From NCBI GenBank assembly GCA_024653305.1, contig JANLFW010000002.1:60273-124272 (forward strand): a stretch of 64,000 nt of DNA, written 5' to 3'. This document shows, piece by piece, positions 43,220-52,136 of the stretch. The translations under genes were made by a program, and so were the position numbers. The stretch is from Candidatus Acetothermia bacterium (GTDB lineage Bacteria > Bipolaricaulota > Bipolaricaulia > Bipolaricaulales > Bipolaricaulaceae). The notes under the pieces were generated by a model. That model had not been told where the DNA came from. It saw nothing but the letters and a program-made list of their open reading frames with translations, and searched no databases. Positions within the stretch are counted from its first letter, which is position 1. The number at the start of each line of letters is the position of its first letter.

Positions 43220-43291
43220 AGGGGGTGAAAGGGGGGAACTGCAGGAGTAGTGTAGATCAGGACGGGAAAAGAATCACGCGGAGGTGAAGCC

Positions 43292-44287
43292 ATGCGAAAG
43301 TTGGGGGTTCTTCTCGCGGTGGCCCTGGTGGGCGCGGCCCTGCTTGGCTGGGGACAGCAGGTCCTTCACATGTACACGGCGTTCGACGTGGACGAGGCCA
43401 AGATTTACATCGGGGCGTTCCAAGCCAGGTATCCTAACATCAAGGTGGAATGGGTCCGCCTGTCCGCCGGGGAGCTCCTCGCCCGGCTCCGGGCCGAGGC
43501 CGGCAATCCGCAAGCCAGCCTGTGGCTCGCCGGCCCCAGCGACACGTTCATCCTCGCCAAACAGGATGGCCTCCTTGAGCCGTACACGGAGTCGCTGGGG
43601 TGGCAGTATCTTCCGGACAAGTTCAAGGACCCTGACGGGTATTGGGTGGGCATCTACACGGGGTTCATCGCCTTCGCCAGCAACAAGGACTTCCTCGCCA
43701 AGCATGGGCTCGAGCCGCCCACCTCGTGGTACGATCTATTGAGCCCTGAATTCGATAGGAACCTATCCATGGCCTTCCCCTACACCTCGGGCACCGGGTA
43801 CACGCGCCTCGCCTCCCTGGTGTTCCTGTTCGGGGAGAAGGACGGCCTGGAGTTCGAGCGCCAGATCTCCGAGCGCATCCACCACTACACCAAGGCCGGC
43901 TCGGCCTGCGTGACCGAGGTCGGCCTGGGCGAGGTCGCTGTAGGGATCGCGTTCTCTCACGATGTCATCGCCAAGGGCCTCGCCAAGGGGTATCCGGTGG
44001 TGCTGTCCTTCCCCAAGGAGGGGACGGGGTATGAGATCGGGGCCATGGCCCTGATCAAGGGCGGACCGGAACTCGAGCTCGCCAAGGTCTTCTACGACTG
44101 GATGCTTTCTGCGGAGGCCCAGTCCCTGTTCCAGCGCTGGTACCGCGTCCCCCTGAACCCCGAAGCCGAACTGGCGGAGGGGCTCGTGACCGCCGACCAG
44201 GTGAACCTCGTGGACTACGACGCCCTGTGGGCAGCGGAGAACCGGGACCGGCTGATCGAGCAGTGGCAGGCCCTCACCGGCTATTAG
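43292..44287 (+). CDS. ABC substrate-binding protein, AfuA/FbpA type
   Basis: 331 aa with signal peptide (RKLGVLLAVALVGAALLGWG). VLHMYTAFDVDEAKIYIGAF, YPNIKVEWVRLSAGELLARL and TSWYDLLSPEFDRNLSMAFP are typical of the iron/hexose-phosphate group. No Tyr-rich ferric iron site is obvious to the eye. Upstream of the HAD phosphatase and inositol genes, so a sugar phosphate or inositol compound is a reasonable guess. GCGGAGGTGAAG lies before the ATG. Confidence 0.87.
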   Translation: MRKLGVLLAVALVGAALLGWGQQVLHMYTAFDVDEAKIYIGAFQARYPNIKVEWVRLSAGELLARLRAEAGNPQASLWLAGPSDTFILAKQDGLLEPYTESLGWQYLPDKFKDPDGYWVGIYTGFIAFASNKDFLAKHGLEPPTSWYDLLSPEFDRNLSMAFPYTSGTGYTRLASLVFLFGEKDGLEFERQISERIHHYTKAGSACVTEVGLGEVAVGIAFSHDVIAKGLAKGYPVVLSFPKEGTGYEIGAMALIKGGPELELAKVFYDWMLSAEAQSLFQRWYRVPLNPEAELAEGLVTADQVNLVDYDALWAAENRDRLIEQWQALTGY

Positions 44288-44295
44288 CCGAACGC

Positions 44296-44320
44296 GGGGG
44301 GTGGGGTTACCTCACCCCCC
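44296..44320 (+). terminator. Intercistronic hairpin with U-tract after the third ABC binding protein
   Basis: 8-bp stem GGGGGGTG/CACCCCCC, 9-nt loop, then ATTTTC. The most terminator-like of the three hairpins that follow binding-protein genes; the permease ATG lies 14 nt later. Confidence 0.65.
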
Positions 44321-44333
44321 ATTTTCATTGGCC

Positions 44334-46001
44334 ATGCGCAGTGCGTCCCGACGGCTGATCCACGACCCGGTGCTCCTCGGGGTGATCCTCGTTGTGTTCG
44401 CCCTCCTCGCCCTGTTCATCGTGTTCCCCCTCGTGAAGGTCCTGCAGACGAGCCTGTTCCACAAAGGGACGTTCGAGCCCAAGTACTTCCTGTACTTCTT
44501 CGAGGGGCGACCTTACCTCATCCGGCCGCTTCTCAACAGCCTCACCGTGGGGGCGCTGGTGGCCCTCTTCGGCACCGCGGTGGGGTTCGTGTTCGCCTAC
44601 GCTGTGACCCGCACGAACATCCCCGGGAAGACCGCGTTCCGCTGGATCGCAACCTTCCCCATCATCTCCCCACCGTTCCTCCTGGCGCTTTCGGCGATCC
44701 TCCTCCTCGGCCGCAACGGGCTCATCACCCAGCTCCTGCAAGCCCGGTGGGGGATCTCGTGGAGCATCTATGGGCTCCCTGGCCTCGTCCTCACCGAGAC
44801 CTTGGCCTATTTTCCACTCGCGTTCATGACCCTCGAGGGGGTGCTCGCCGGGATCGACCCGGCCTTGGAGGAATCAGCCCTCGACCTCGGGGCGTCCAAG
44901 CTGCGCACGTTCTTCCGGGTGACGCTCCCCCTCGCCACCCCGGGGCTGGCCGCTGCCTTGCTCCTCCTGTTCATCCGGTCGCTCGAGGACTTCGGCAACC
45001 CCATCGTCATCCAGGGCCGGTACCCAGTGCTCACCGTGCAGGCGTACCTGGCGATCACCGGGATGTACAACCTCCCCCTCGGGGCCACCCTGTCCATCGT
45101 CCTCCTCGTCCCCACCCTGCTCGCGTTCGTCCTCCAGCGGTACTGGGTGACCCGTCGCTCCTACGTCACCGTCACCGGGCGCCCGTCCACCGCTGGCCTC
45201 CGCAGCACGGAGCCGTGGGTGAAGTGGCCCCTATTCGCGGTGGTGTGTTTGCTCTCGGGGATCATCCTCCTCTTCTACGCCATGGTCGTGTACGGGGCGT
45301 TCACCGAGCTATGGGGGGTCAACCACGCCTTCACCTTCGAGAACTTCGCGTACGTGTTCAGCACCGGGGCGGGTTACCTCATGAACACCCTGAAGCTCGC
45401 GGGGGTGGCGACCCCCATCGGGGGGATCCTGGGGATCCTCATCGCCTACCTCGTGTCACGGAAGCGGTTCCCCGGCCGGGGGGCGATGGACTTCCTGTCC
45501 ATGCTCAACTTCGCCGTTCCCGGGATCATCGTGGGGATTGGGTACATCCTTGCGTTCAATACCCCGCCCATCCAGCTCACCGGCACGGCGGCGATCATCG
45601 TCCTCATCTTCATTTTCCAGCGAATGCCGGTGGGAATCCGGGACGGGATCGCCATGCTCCAGCAGGTGGACCCGACGATCGACGAGGCCGCCTCCGACCT
45701 CGGGGCCGGGTTCTTCCGCACGTTTCGCCGGGTGATGTTGCCCCTGGTGGCCCCGGCGTTCATCTCCGGGATGGCCTACATGTTCTCCGCCTGTGTGACC
45801 TCCATCTCCGCGGTGATCATGGTCGTGTCCGCCCGCTGGCAGCTCATCACCGTGGCCCTCCTGCACGAAGTGGACAACGCTGATCTCTCGCAGGCCGCCG
45901 CGTATGGCGTGGTGATCATCCTGGTGGTGCTGGGCACGATCCTGCTTTTGGACCTGGTGGTGGGGAGGATGCTCCTTGGGAGGGGGCGACATGGCCGCTG
46001 A
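44334..46001 (+). CDS. ABC permease, fused two-domain FbpB type
   Basis: 555 aa, about 12 membrane spans, two permease domains with EAA loops (EESALDLGASKLRTFFRVTLP and EAASDLGAGFFRTFRRVMLP). The ATG at 44334 is preferred over 44301, which would read through the hairpin. It overlaps the ATPase gene by 11 bp. Confidence 0.9.
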   Translation: MRSASRRLIHDPVLLGVILVVFALLALFIVFPLVKVLQTSLFHKGTFEPKYFLYFFEGRPYLIRPLLNSLTVGALVALFGTAVGFVFAYAVTRTNIPGKTAFRWIATFPIISPPFLLALSAILLLGRNGLITQLLQARWGISWSIYGLPGLVLTETLAYFPLAFMTLEGVLAGIDPALEESALDLGASKLRTFFRVTLPLATPGLAAALLLLFIRSLEDFGNPIVIQGRYPVLTVQAYLAITGMYNLPLGATLSIVLLVPTLLAFVLQRYWVTRRSYVTVTGRPSTAGLRSTEPWVKWPLFAVVCLLSGIILLFYAMVVYGAFTELWGVNHAFTFENFAYVFSTGAGYLMNTLKLAGVATPIGGILGILIAYLVSRKRFPGRGAMDFLSMLNFAVPGIIVGIGYILAFNTPPIQLTGTAAIIVLIFIFQRMPVGIRDGIAMLQQVDPTIDEAASDLGAGFFRTFRRVMLPLVAPAFISGMAYMFSACVTSISAVIMVVSARWQLITVALLHEVDNADLSQAAAYGVVIILVVLGTILLLDLVVGRMLLGRGRHGR

Positions 46002-47076
46002 GCTGGTGCTGGAAGCGTTGACCAAGGTGTTCCGGGGCCGGCGGGAGACGGTGGTGGCGGTGGACCACCTCAACCTGTCCGTGGAAAAAGGGGAGTTGGT
46101 GACCCTGCTCGGGCCGTCCGGGTGCGGGAAGACCACGACCCTGCGCATGGTGGGCGGGTTCGAGGACCCGAGCGCGGGGGAGGTCTACCTCGGCGGCCGT
46201 CCCATCACCCGGCTTCCGCCCCAGCGCCGGGATACGGCCACCGTGTTCCAGTCCTACGGGCTTTTCCCTCACATGACCGTGTTCGAGAACGTCGCGTTCG
46301 GCCTCAAGGTGCGACGCCTCCCCCGGCGCGAAGTCCGGAAGCGGGTGCTGGCCGCCCTGGAGCGGGTGGGCTTAACCGGCCTGGACCGCCGTCCCCCGAG
46401 CAAGCTCTCCGGGGGCCAGCAGCAGCGGGTCGCCCTGTGCCGAGCGCTGGTGCTGGAGCCCAAGGTGCTCCTGTTCGATGAGCCTCTGTCGAACCTCGAC
46501 GCCAAGCTCCGTGTAGAAACGCGCGAGCAGATCCGACGTTTGCAGAAGGAACTGGAGATCACCAGCCTCTACGTGACCCATGACCAGGCAGAGGCGATGG
46601 CCATCTCCGACCGAATCGTGGTCATGTGCCGGGGCTTGGTCCAGCAAGTGGGGACCCCGTACGAGATCTACGCCCACCCGGCCAACACGTTCGTCGCCGA
46701 CTTCATCGGCCGGGCCAACTTCCTCCAAGCCCGGGCCCTCCAGGCACAAGGGGCGGAGGTGGAGCTGGAACTCCCGGGGAACAAACGCATTGCCGTCCCC
46801 AACACAGCCGGCGTCGCCCCCGGCGAAACGGTGGTCGCGGTGGTGCGGCCGGAGGCGGTGGATCTCGTCCCCGAAGGCCGAGGCGATCTCGCCGGCAAGG
46901 TCGTGCTCGCCCACTACACCGGGTCCATGGCCACCTATCGGGTTGAGCTCGAAAGCGGAGACCTGTTCAACGTAGAGGTGTTGAGCCCCCAGGAGAAGGG
47001 GTTCATGGAGCTGGGGACCGCGGTGGGGGTGCACCTGCATCGCAAGAGCGTGCACCTCCTGCGCCGCGAGGAATAG
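45991..47076 (+). CDS. ABC transporter ATPase, PotA/FbpC type
   Basis: 361 aa. Walker A GPSGCGKT at 41-48, VFQSYGLFPHMTVF, LSGGQQQRVALCRAL, VLLFDEPLSNLD, YVTHDQAEAMAISD, then a TOBE domain (VVRPEAVDLVPEG). A GGGAGGGGG ribosome binding site sits within the end of the permease gene. The HAD gene begins two bases later. Confidence 0.93.
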   Translation: MAAELVLEALTKVFRGRRETVVAVDHLNLSVEKGELVTLLGPSGCGKTTTLRMVGGFEDPSAGEVYLGGRPITRLPPQRRDTATVFQSYGLFPHMTVFENVAFGLKVRRLPRREVRKRVLAALERVGLTGLDRRPPSKLSGGQQQRVALCRALVLEPKVLLFDEPLSNLDAKLRVETREQIRRLQKELEITSLYVTHDQAEAMAISDRIVVMCRGLVQQVGTPYEIYAHPANTFVADFIGRANFLQARALQAQGAEVELELPGNKRIAVPNTAGVAPGETVVAVVRPEAVDLVPEGRGDLAGKVVLAHYTGSMATYRVELESGDLFNVEVLSPQEKGFMELGTAVGVHLHRKSVHLLRREE

Positions 47077-47078
47077 CT

Positions 47079-47906
47079 GTGCGCTACGCGCTCGTGGCGT
47101 TCGACCTCGATGGGACCCTCCTTGCGCCCGATGGGGCGGTGCCGGTGGCCACCCATGCCTTCTTAGAAGAGCTCGGGCGGTCGGCCCGGGTCACCTTGGC
47201 CACCGGGCGGTCCCTCGCTTCCGCCCGCCGGTACGTGGTGGACCTTGGCATCACCACCCCGGTCATCCTGTACCACGGGGCGGTGGTGTGGGACCCCAAG
47301 ACCGGGGCCCCCCTCCGCGAGCACCGCATCCCCCCGGACCTCGCCCGCCGGGCCCTGGCCGCGGCCCTGCGGTTCCCCATCCACCCCCAACTGTACCGGG
47401 CGGTGGAAGACCCCACGATCTACGTGGCCCACCTCACTCCCCCCATTCGGGCGTTCCTCGCCAGGGAGAACCGTAAGGCCCAAGCCGTTGGGGATCTTGC
47501 CCCTTGGGCGGACCAAGGCCCGCTCAAGCTCCTGTTCATCGGAGATCCGCTTGGGCTCGGGGAGGCCGAGGATGCGTTGCGCCAGGCGGTGCCCGAGCTC
47601 ACCGTGGTGCGGTCGGAGCGGGAGTACGTGGAAGTCCTTCCTCCGGGGGTGTGCAAAGGGGAGGCCCTGGCCTGGCTGTGTGTCCGGCTTGGGATCCCCC
47701 TTGAGCGGGTGGTGGCGGTGGGGGACCAGCCAAGCGACCTCTCCATGATCGAGCGGGCCGGCCTCGGGGTGGCCATGGCCCACGCCCCCGAGGAGGTCCG
47801 GGCCAAGGCCGACGTGGTGATCGCCGCCATCCCATCCCTGCAAAGGATCCTTGGCATGGCGGGGGGCGATCCTCGTCCCCGGAGACGGCCATCGGTGGCC
47901 CTGTGA
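47079..47906 (+). CDS. Cof-type HAD phosphatase
   Basis: 275 aa, HAD IIB. Motif I FDLDGTLLAPDG, motif II TLATGRSLASAR, motif III lysine in LPPGVCKGEAL, motif IV AVGDQPSDLSMIERAGLGVAM. Family members dephosphorylate sugar phosphates. It is coupled to the third ABC importer, so dephosphorylation of an imported phosphate ester is likely. GTG start two bases after the ATPase stop. Confidence 0.9.
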   Translation: MRYALVAFDLDGTLLAPDGAVPVATHAFLEELGRSARVTLATGRSLASARRYVVDLGITTPVILYHGAVVWDPKTGAPLREHRIPPDLARRALAAALRFPIHPQLYRAVEDPTIYVAHLTPPIRAFLARENRKAQAVGDLAPWADQGPLKLLFIGDPLGLGEAEDALRQAVPELTVVRSEREYVEVLPPGVCKGEALAWLCVRLGIPLERVVAVGDQPSDLSMIERAGLGVAMAHAPEEVRAKADVVIAAIPSLQRILGMAGGDPRPRRRPSVAL

Positions 47907-47941
47907 AAGGGCTACACGGCCAAACAAGAAGGGGGATGACC

Positions 47942-48745
47942 ATGATCCTTGGGCTGAACGGGGCGACGCTGGCAACCGCATCGTTGGACACGGGGATCCG
48001 GGCTGCCCGCGATGCGGGCTTCGCCGGATACGAGCCGCGGACCCCGGTGCTGGAAGGGTGCGAGGCGCGCGGTGGGCGGGAAGCGGCGCTGGCCGCAGTG
48101 GCCGAGATTGGGCTGACCTGGCTTCCCTTGAACGCCCTGGAAGGCGTGTTCGCCCTAGACGGACCAACGTTACCGAGCCAGGCCACAGCGGTATTCTCCC
48201 TCGCCGCTAGGTTCCGTGTGCCTCAGGTCATCCTCGTACCCGGTTCTGCTCGGATAGCCGAGAGTGCTGCACACGCCGAACTCGCTTGGCTCAAGACCCA
48301 AGCAACCCAGCACCACGTTTCGGTGCTCTACGAGCTCATCGGGTTTCCAACCTTCGCGTTCCCCTCCCTCGACCAGGCCTACGACCTCGCTTCCGCAGCC
48401 GGCGTGCCGCTCGTGCTCGACACGTTCCACCTCGCGGTGAGCCGGACCTCCCCTGGAGAGATCGCCCGGCTCCCCAAAGCGGCCATCGGGCTCGTTCACC
48501 TCTCCGACGCCATCACCGCGGGCAAAGCGGTGGAGGAACTCCGGGATGAGGACCGGGTGCTCCCCGGAGAGGGCGGGCTCCCGCTCGTGGACATCCTGAC
48601 TGCGATCCATCGCACCGGCTACCGGGGGCCGGTGTCGGTGGAGGTGTTCCACCCCAAGTACGGGGAACAGGACCCGTACGCGGTGGCCCGCGACGCGCAC
48701 CGCCGGGCGCGGCAGGTCCTCGCCCAAGCGGGTTGGCAACTCTGA
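47942..48745 (+). CDS. Xylose-isomerase-like TIM barrel
   Basis: 267 aa. GLNGATLATASLDTGIRAARDAGF, VILVPGSARIA, VLYELIGFP (Glu), LVLDTFHLAVS (Asp/His), IGLVHLSDAITAG and GPVSVEVFHPKYG (Glu) follow the isomerase/epimerase fold. The ATG at 47942 has GAAGGGGG at a good distance; ATG 47936 is also in frame. It lies 11 nt before the inositol dehydrogenase gene. The fold resembles inosose dehydratase (IolE) and ketogluconate epimerases, but the assignment is open. Confidence 0.8.
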   Translation: MILGLNGATLATASLDTGIRAARDAGFAGYEPRTPVLEGCEARGGREAALAAVAEIGLTWLPLNALEGVFALDGPTLPSQATAVFSLAARFRVPQVILVPGSARIAESAAHAELAWLKTQATQHHVSVLYELIGFPTFAFPSLDQAYDLASAAGVPLVLDTFHLAVSRTSPGEIARLPKAAIGLVHLSDAITAGKAVEELRDEDRVLPGEGGLPLVDILTAIHRTGYRGPVSVEVFHPKYGEQDPYAVARDAHRRARQVLAQAGWQL

Positions 48746-48756
48746 AGGAGGCAACC

Positions 48757-49779
48757 ATGGCACAGGTCAAGATCGGGATCCTCGGTGCCGGACGGATCGG
48801 GAAAGTCCACGCGGAGAATCTGATCCGCCGCGTACCCGAGGCGGAGGTGGTGGCCATCGCCGACGTGCGGCGGGAGGCCGCCGAAAGGTGCGCGGCCGAA
48901 CTGGGCATTCCCCGGGCTTACGGGGATCCCCGGCCGATCCTGGATGACCGCACGGTGGACGCGGTGTTCATCTGCACGAGCACCGACACCCACGCCCCCT
49001 TGATCGAGGCCGCGGCCGAGGCCGGGAAGCACATCTTCTGCGAGAAGCCGATCGCCCTGGACCTCGGGGCGATCGACCGTGCTCTGGCCACGGTGAAGCG
49101 GGCCGGAGTCAAGCTTCAAGTCGGGTTCAACCGCCGGTTCGACCCGAACTTCACCCGGGCGAGGGAGCTTGTGGCCCAAGGGGCGATCGGCCGGCCCCAC
49201 ATCCTGCGCATCACCAGCCGCGACCCTGAACCCCCACCCCCTGAGTACGTGAGGACCTCGGGCGGGATCTTTTTGGACATGACCATCCACGACTTCGACA
49301 TGGCCCGGTTCATGGTGGGCGACGAGGTGATCGAGGTCTACGCCCTGGGATCCGTGCTCGTGGACAAGCGGATCGGCGAGCTCGGGGACGTGGACACGGC
49401 GGCCGTCACGCTCCGGTTCGCGTCCGGCGCGATCGGGGTCATCGACAACTCCCGCCGGGCCGTGTACGGGTACGACCAACGGGTGGAGGTGTTCGGGGAA
49501 CGGGGGATGATCCGCGTGGACAACCCCCGGCTGGATACGGCCGTGCAGAGCGATGCCCAGGGGGACCACGCGACGCGGATCTTCCACTTCTTCATGGACC
49601 GGTACACGGAATCCTTCGTTTGGGAAGCCCGGGCGTTCACCGCCGCCGTCCTCGAGGACAAGGAGCCGCCGGTTACGGGTGAGGACGGGAAGATCCCGGT
49701 GGTCATGGCCTACGCCGCCAAGCGTTCCCTGGAGGAACACCGCCCTGTGCGCCTGGAGGAAGTGGCCCGGGGAGGGTGA
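48757..49779 (+). CDS. iolG: Gfo/Idh/MocA oxidoreductase, probable myo-inositol 2-dehydrogenase
   Basis: 340 aa. N-terminal Rossmann motif GILGAGRIGKVHAENL, the EKPIALDL loop, the GFNRRFDPNF segment and DMTIHDFDMARFMVGDE match inositol dehydrogenases, which oxidise myo-inositol to scyllo-inosose with NAD. Position directly upstream of iolM, iolN and iolO supports this over other Gfo/Idh activities. GAAGGAGG ribosome binding site. Confidence 0.82.
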   Translation: MAQVKIGILGAGRIGKVHAENLIRRVPEAEVVAIADVRREAAERCAAELGIPRAYGDPRPILDDRTVDAVFICTSTDTHAPLIEAAAEAGKHIFCEKPIALDLGAIDRALATVKRAGVKLQVGFNRRFDPNFTRARELVAQGAIGRPHILRITSRDPEPPPPEYVRTSGGIFLDMTIHDFDMARFMVGDEVIEVYALGSVLVDKRIGELGDVDTAAVTLRFASGAIGVIDNSRRAVYGYDQRVEVFGERGMIRVDNPRLDTAVQSDAQGDHATRIFHFFMDRYTESFVWEARAFTAAVLEDKEPPVTGEDGKIPVVMAYAAKRSLEEHRPVRLEEVARGG

Positions 49780-49784
49780 GAGGG

Positions 49785-49812
49785 TATAATCGGCCGCTTA
49801 CAAACGTTTGCG
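49785..49812 (+). promoter_or_regulatory. -10 box and LacI-type operator 4 upstream of iolM
   Basis: Consensus TATAAT at 49785-49790 without a good -35, then TACAAACGTTTGCG at 49799-49812 on the predicted start site. It gives the iolM-uxuB genes their own regulated start inside the cluster. Confidence 0.6.
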
Positions 49813-49825
49813 AAAGGGGGCAACG

Positions 49826-50986
49826 ATGAAAGCGTTGGTGCTCACGGCGAAGTGGGAACCGAGGCCGGGGTACACGGTCTCGGAGTTCGAGAAGAAGACG
49901 GGCAAGGCGGTCGAGGGAGCTCAGGTTTGGCGGCACCCCAAGCTCGAACTCAAGGAAGTGGAGCAGCCCAAACCCGGCCCAGGGGAGGTGCTCCTGCGGG
50001 TGCGGGCATGCGGGGTGTGCGGCTCGGACGTGCATTTCTACGAGACGGATCAAGACGACTACATGCTGTACCCCGGCCTCACCAAGTTCCCCACCACGAT
50101 CGGCCACGAGTTCGCCGGCGAGATCGTGGGGATCGGCCCAGGACCGGAGGGCAAAACCTTTAAAGTCGGGGACAGGGTCACGGTGGAGGAGATGGTGTGG
50201 TGCGGGTACTGCCGCCCATGCCGGGATGGCTACCCTAACCAGTGCCTGAACCTCGAGGAGATCGGGTTCACCATCCCCGGGGCGATGGCCGAGTACATCG
50301 TGGTCCCGGCGAAGCTGTGCTGGAAGGTGGACGCGATCTTCGACCGGTACGCAAGCGAGGACCTGGCCTGGGAGGTGGCGGCGACCACCGAGCCGACCTG
50401 TGTCGCCTACAACACGATCTTCGAGTGCGCCGGCGGGTTCCGGCCTGGGGCGTACGTGGTCATCCACGGTGCCGGGCCGATCGGCCTCGCCGCGATCCAG
50501 CTCGCCAAAGGAGCCGGGGCGGCCAAGGTCATCGCCTTCGACGTATCCGAGGTGCGGCGGAAGTTGGCCGAGGCGGTCGGTGCTGATCACGTGTACAACC
50601 CGACCAGGGTCGCCCCGTCCGAGGTGGTGATGGAGCTCACCCACGGCGAAGGCGCCGATTTCGCGGTGGAGGCGGCCGGGGCACCGGAGGAGACGATCCC
50701 GGAGATGGAGAAGACCCTGGCCATCGGGGGGAAGATCGCGGTGGTGGGCCGGGCCGCCCAGCGGGTGCCCATGTACCTCGAGCGCTTCCAGACCCGCAAG
50801 GCCAAGCTCTTCGGGGCCCAGGGCCACTCCGGCTACGGCATCTTCCCGTCCGTCATCCGCCTGATGGGGGCAGGGCTCGTGGACAACTCCAAGATCATCA
50901 CCTCCCGTTTCCCGCTCACGAAGGCCCTGGACGCCCTGAAACAGGCCACCAAGCGACAGGACGGGAAGATCGTCATCAAGCCGTGA
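49826..50986 (+). CDS. iolM: Zinc-dependent scyllo-inosose 3-dehydrogenase
   Basis: 386 aa medium-chain dehydrogenase. It closely resembles the Thermotoga scyllo-inosose dehydrogenase: KALVLTAKWEPRPG, QVWRHPK, YMLYPGLTKFPTTIGHEF, AQGHSGYGIFPSVI. Catalytic zinc ligands are Cys65, His94 and Glu95. The structural zinc site is C126-x2-C-x2-C-x7-C140. NAD-binding GAGPIGLAAIQLAKGAGA. It would oxidise scyllo-inosose to the diketo-inositol. Start ATG 49826 with AAAGGGGG upstream; ATG is preferred over the in-frame 49808. Confidence 0.85.
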   Translation: MKALVLTAKWEPRPGYTVSEFEKKTGKAVEGAQVWRHPKLELKEVEQPKPGPGEVLLRVRACGVCGSDVHFYETDQDDYMLYPGLTKFPTTIGHEFAGEIVGIGPGPEGKTFKVGDRVTVEEMVWCGYCRPCRDGYPNQCLNLEEIGFTIPGAMAEYIVVPAKLCWKVDAIFDRYASEDLAWEVAATTEPTCVAYNTIFECAGGFRPGAYVVIHGAGPIGLAAIQLAKGAGAAKVIAFDVSEVRRKLAEAVGADHVYNPTRVAPSEVVMELTHGEGADFAVEAAGAPEETIPEMEKTLAIGGKIAVVGRAAQRVPMYLERFQTRKAKLFGAQGHSGYGIFPSVIRLMGAGLVDNSKIITSRFPLTKALDALKQATKRQDGKIVIKP

Positions 50987-50999
50987 CGAGTGTTCGTAG

Positions 51000-51020
51000 C
51001 GTCGCACTTCATGTGCGACG
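51000..51020 (+). terminator. Hairpin between iolM and iolN
   Basis: 8-bp perfect stem CGTCGCAC/GTGCGACG, loop TTCAT, then TTTGG. Located in an operon, it may attenuate or mark an RNA processing site. Confidence 0.5.
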
Positions 51021-51038
51021 TTTGGAAAGGAGCGAGCG

Positions 51039-52136
51039 ATGGGCATGTGGATAACCACGGAACACCCCGCCATCGTGTTCGAGGACACGGAGGTGGGCCG
51101 GCTGAAGAAGAAGCTGTGGGACGCATCCGAGGCGGAGATCGACCGGATCCTCTCCGAATACGGCGTCCCCTCCGCGCCGGAGCTCGGGAAACCCGGCTCC
51201 TACATCCAGACCACGGTGCGGGCCAAGGTCATCGAAGCGAGGAAGAAGAACGACATCGTCCTCATCCCGGTGGGCTGCACCGAGAACCACGGCCGCCACA
51301 CGGTGTCCGGCCTGGACACGTTCATGGTCACCCAGATCTGCGAGGCCGTGCGGCGCTATACGGAGAAGAAGGGCCGGCCGGTGGCCTTGGCCCTGCCCCC
51401 GCTCAACTACGGTGCCCATCCCTACCACCATGTGGGCATGCCCGGGACGGTGATCATGCCCGAGGACGTGGTCCGGGAGACCCTGGTCAACGTCATGCTC
51501 GGGCTATGGAACGATGGGTTCAGGAAGCAACTCATCGTCAACAACCACGGCCAGCTGTGGGTCCTGGAGTCGGCGTTGCACGAGTTCATGTACCGCTACC
51601 AGCTCCCCGGCGTGTTCCAGGTGCTGGACTGGCACCGTGCAGTACGGGAGTTCTTCTTCCCCGTGGATCGCCCGGGCTCGTTGGAGACCCACTTCGTGCA
51701 CGCCGACGAGGCGGAGACCTCCGTGGCCCTCCTCATGTTCCCCCCGGGGATGGTGGACATGGCCCTGGCCGAGAAGACGGAGGGGCTGAACCTCCTTCCC
51801 GGAGGGCATTTTGACACGGCGGTGGATGCCCATCGCCGGCCGCACAAGTGGTCGGAGGGGGAGGGACACATCGCCATCGAGGTCGCGGCCACCCCGCAGG
51901 GGGTGGTGGGCGATCCCACCCGGGCTACGGCCCGCAAGGCCAAGCGCCCCATCGCCGCGATCCTCTCCTACCTCACCCTGGTGATCGACCAGATCCTCGA
52001 GGCGTTCCCGCCCGGGACGGTCCCGCCGGTGGAGAAGGTGACCCTCCGCACCCGAGAGGAGATGGAGCCGTACCTCAAGGAGCCCGGGAGCCCAGGGTGG
52101 AAGCCGGTGTACGCCCTTCCCAGGCGGGGGTTTTGA
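51039..52136 (+). CDS. iolN: Creatininase-family 3-dehydro-scyllo-inosose hydrolase
   Basis: 365 aa. Creatininase fold with VGCTENHGRH (Glu82, His84) and GLDTF (Asp93) as metal ligands, AHPYHHVGMPGT, and NNHGQLW. In Thermotoga an enzyme of this family opens the ring of the diketo-inositol to 5-keto-L-gluconate. Here it lies between the inosose dehydrogenase and the ketogluconate epimerase, giving the same role. AAAGGAG precedes the ATG at 51039. Confidence 0.8.
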   Translation: MGMWITTEHPAIVFEDTEVGRLKKKLWDASEAEIDRILSEYGVPSAPELGKPGSYIQTTVRAKVIEARKKNDIVLIPVGCTENHGRHTVSGLDTFMVTQICEAVRRYTEKKGRPVALALPPLNYGAHPYHHVGMPGTVIMPEDVVRETLVNVMLGLWNDGFRKQLIVNNHGQLWVLESALHEFMYRYQLPGVFQVLDWHRAVREFFFPVDRPGSLETHFVHADEAETSVALLMFPPGMVDMALAEKTEGLNLLPGGHFDTAVDAHRRPHKWSEGEGHIAIEVAATPQGVVGDPTRATARKAKRPIAAILSYLTLVIDQILEAFPPGTVPPVEKVTLRTREEMEPYLKEPGSPGWKPVYALPRRGF

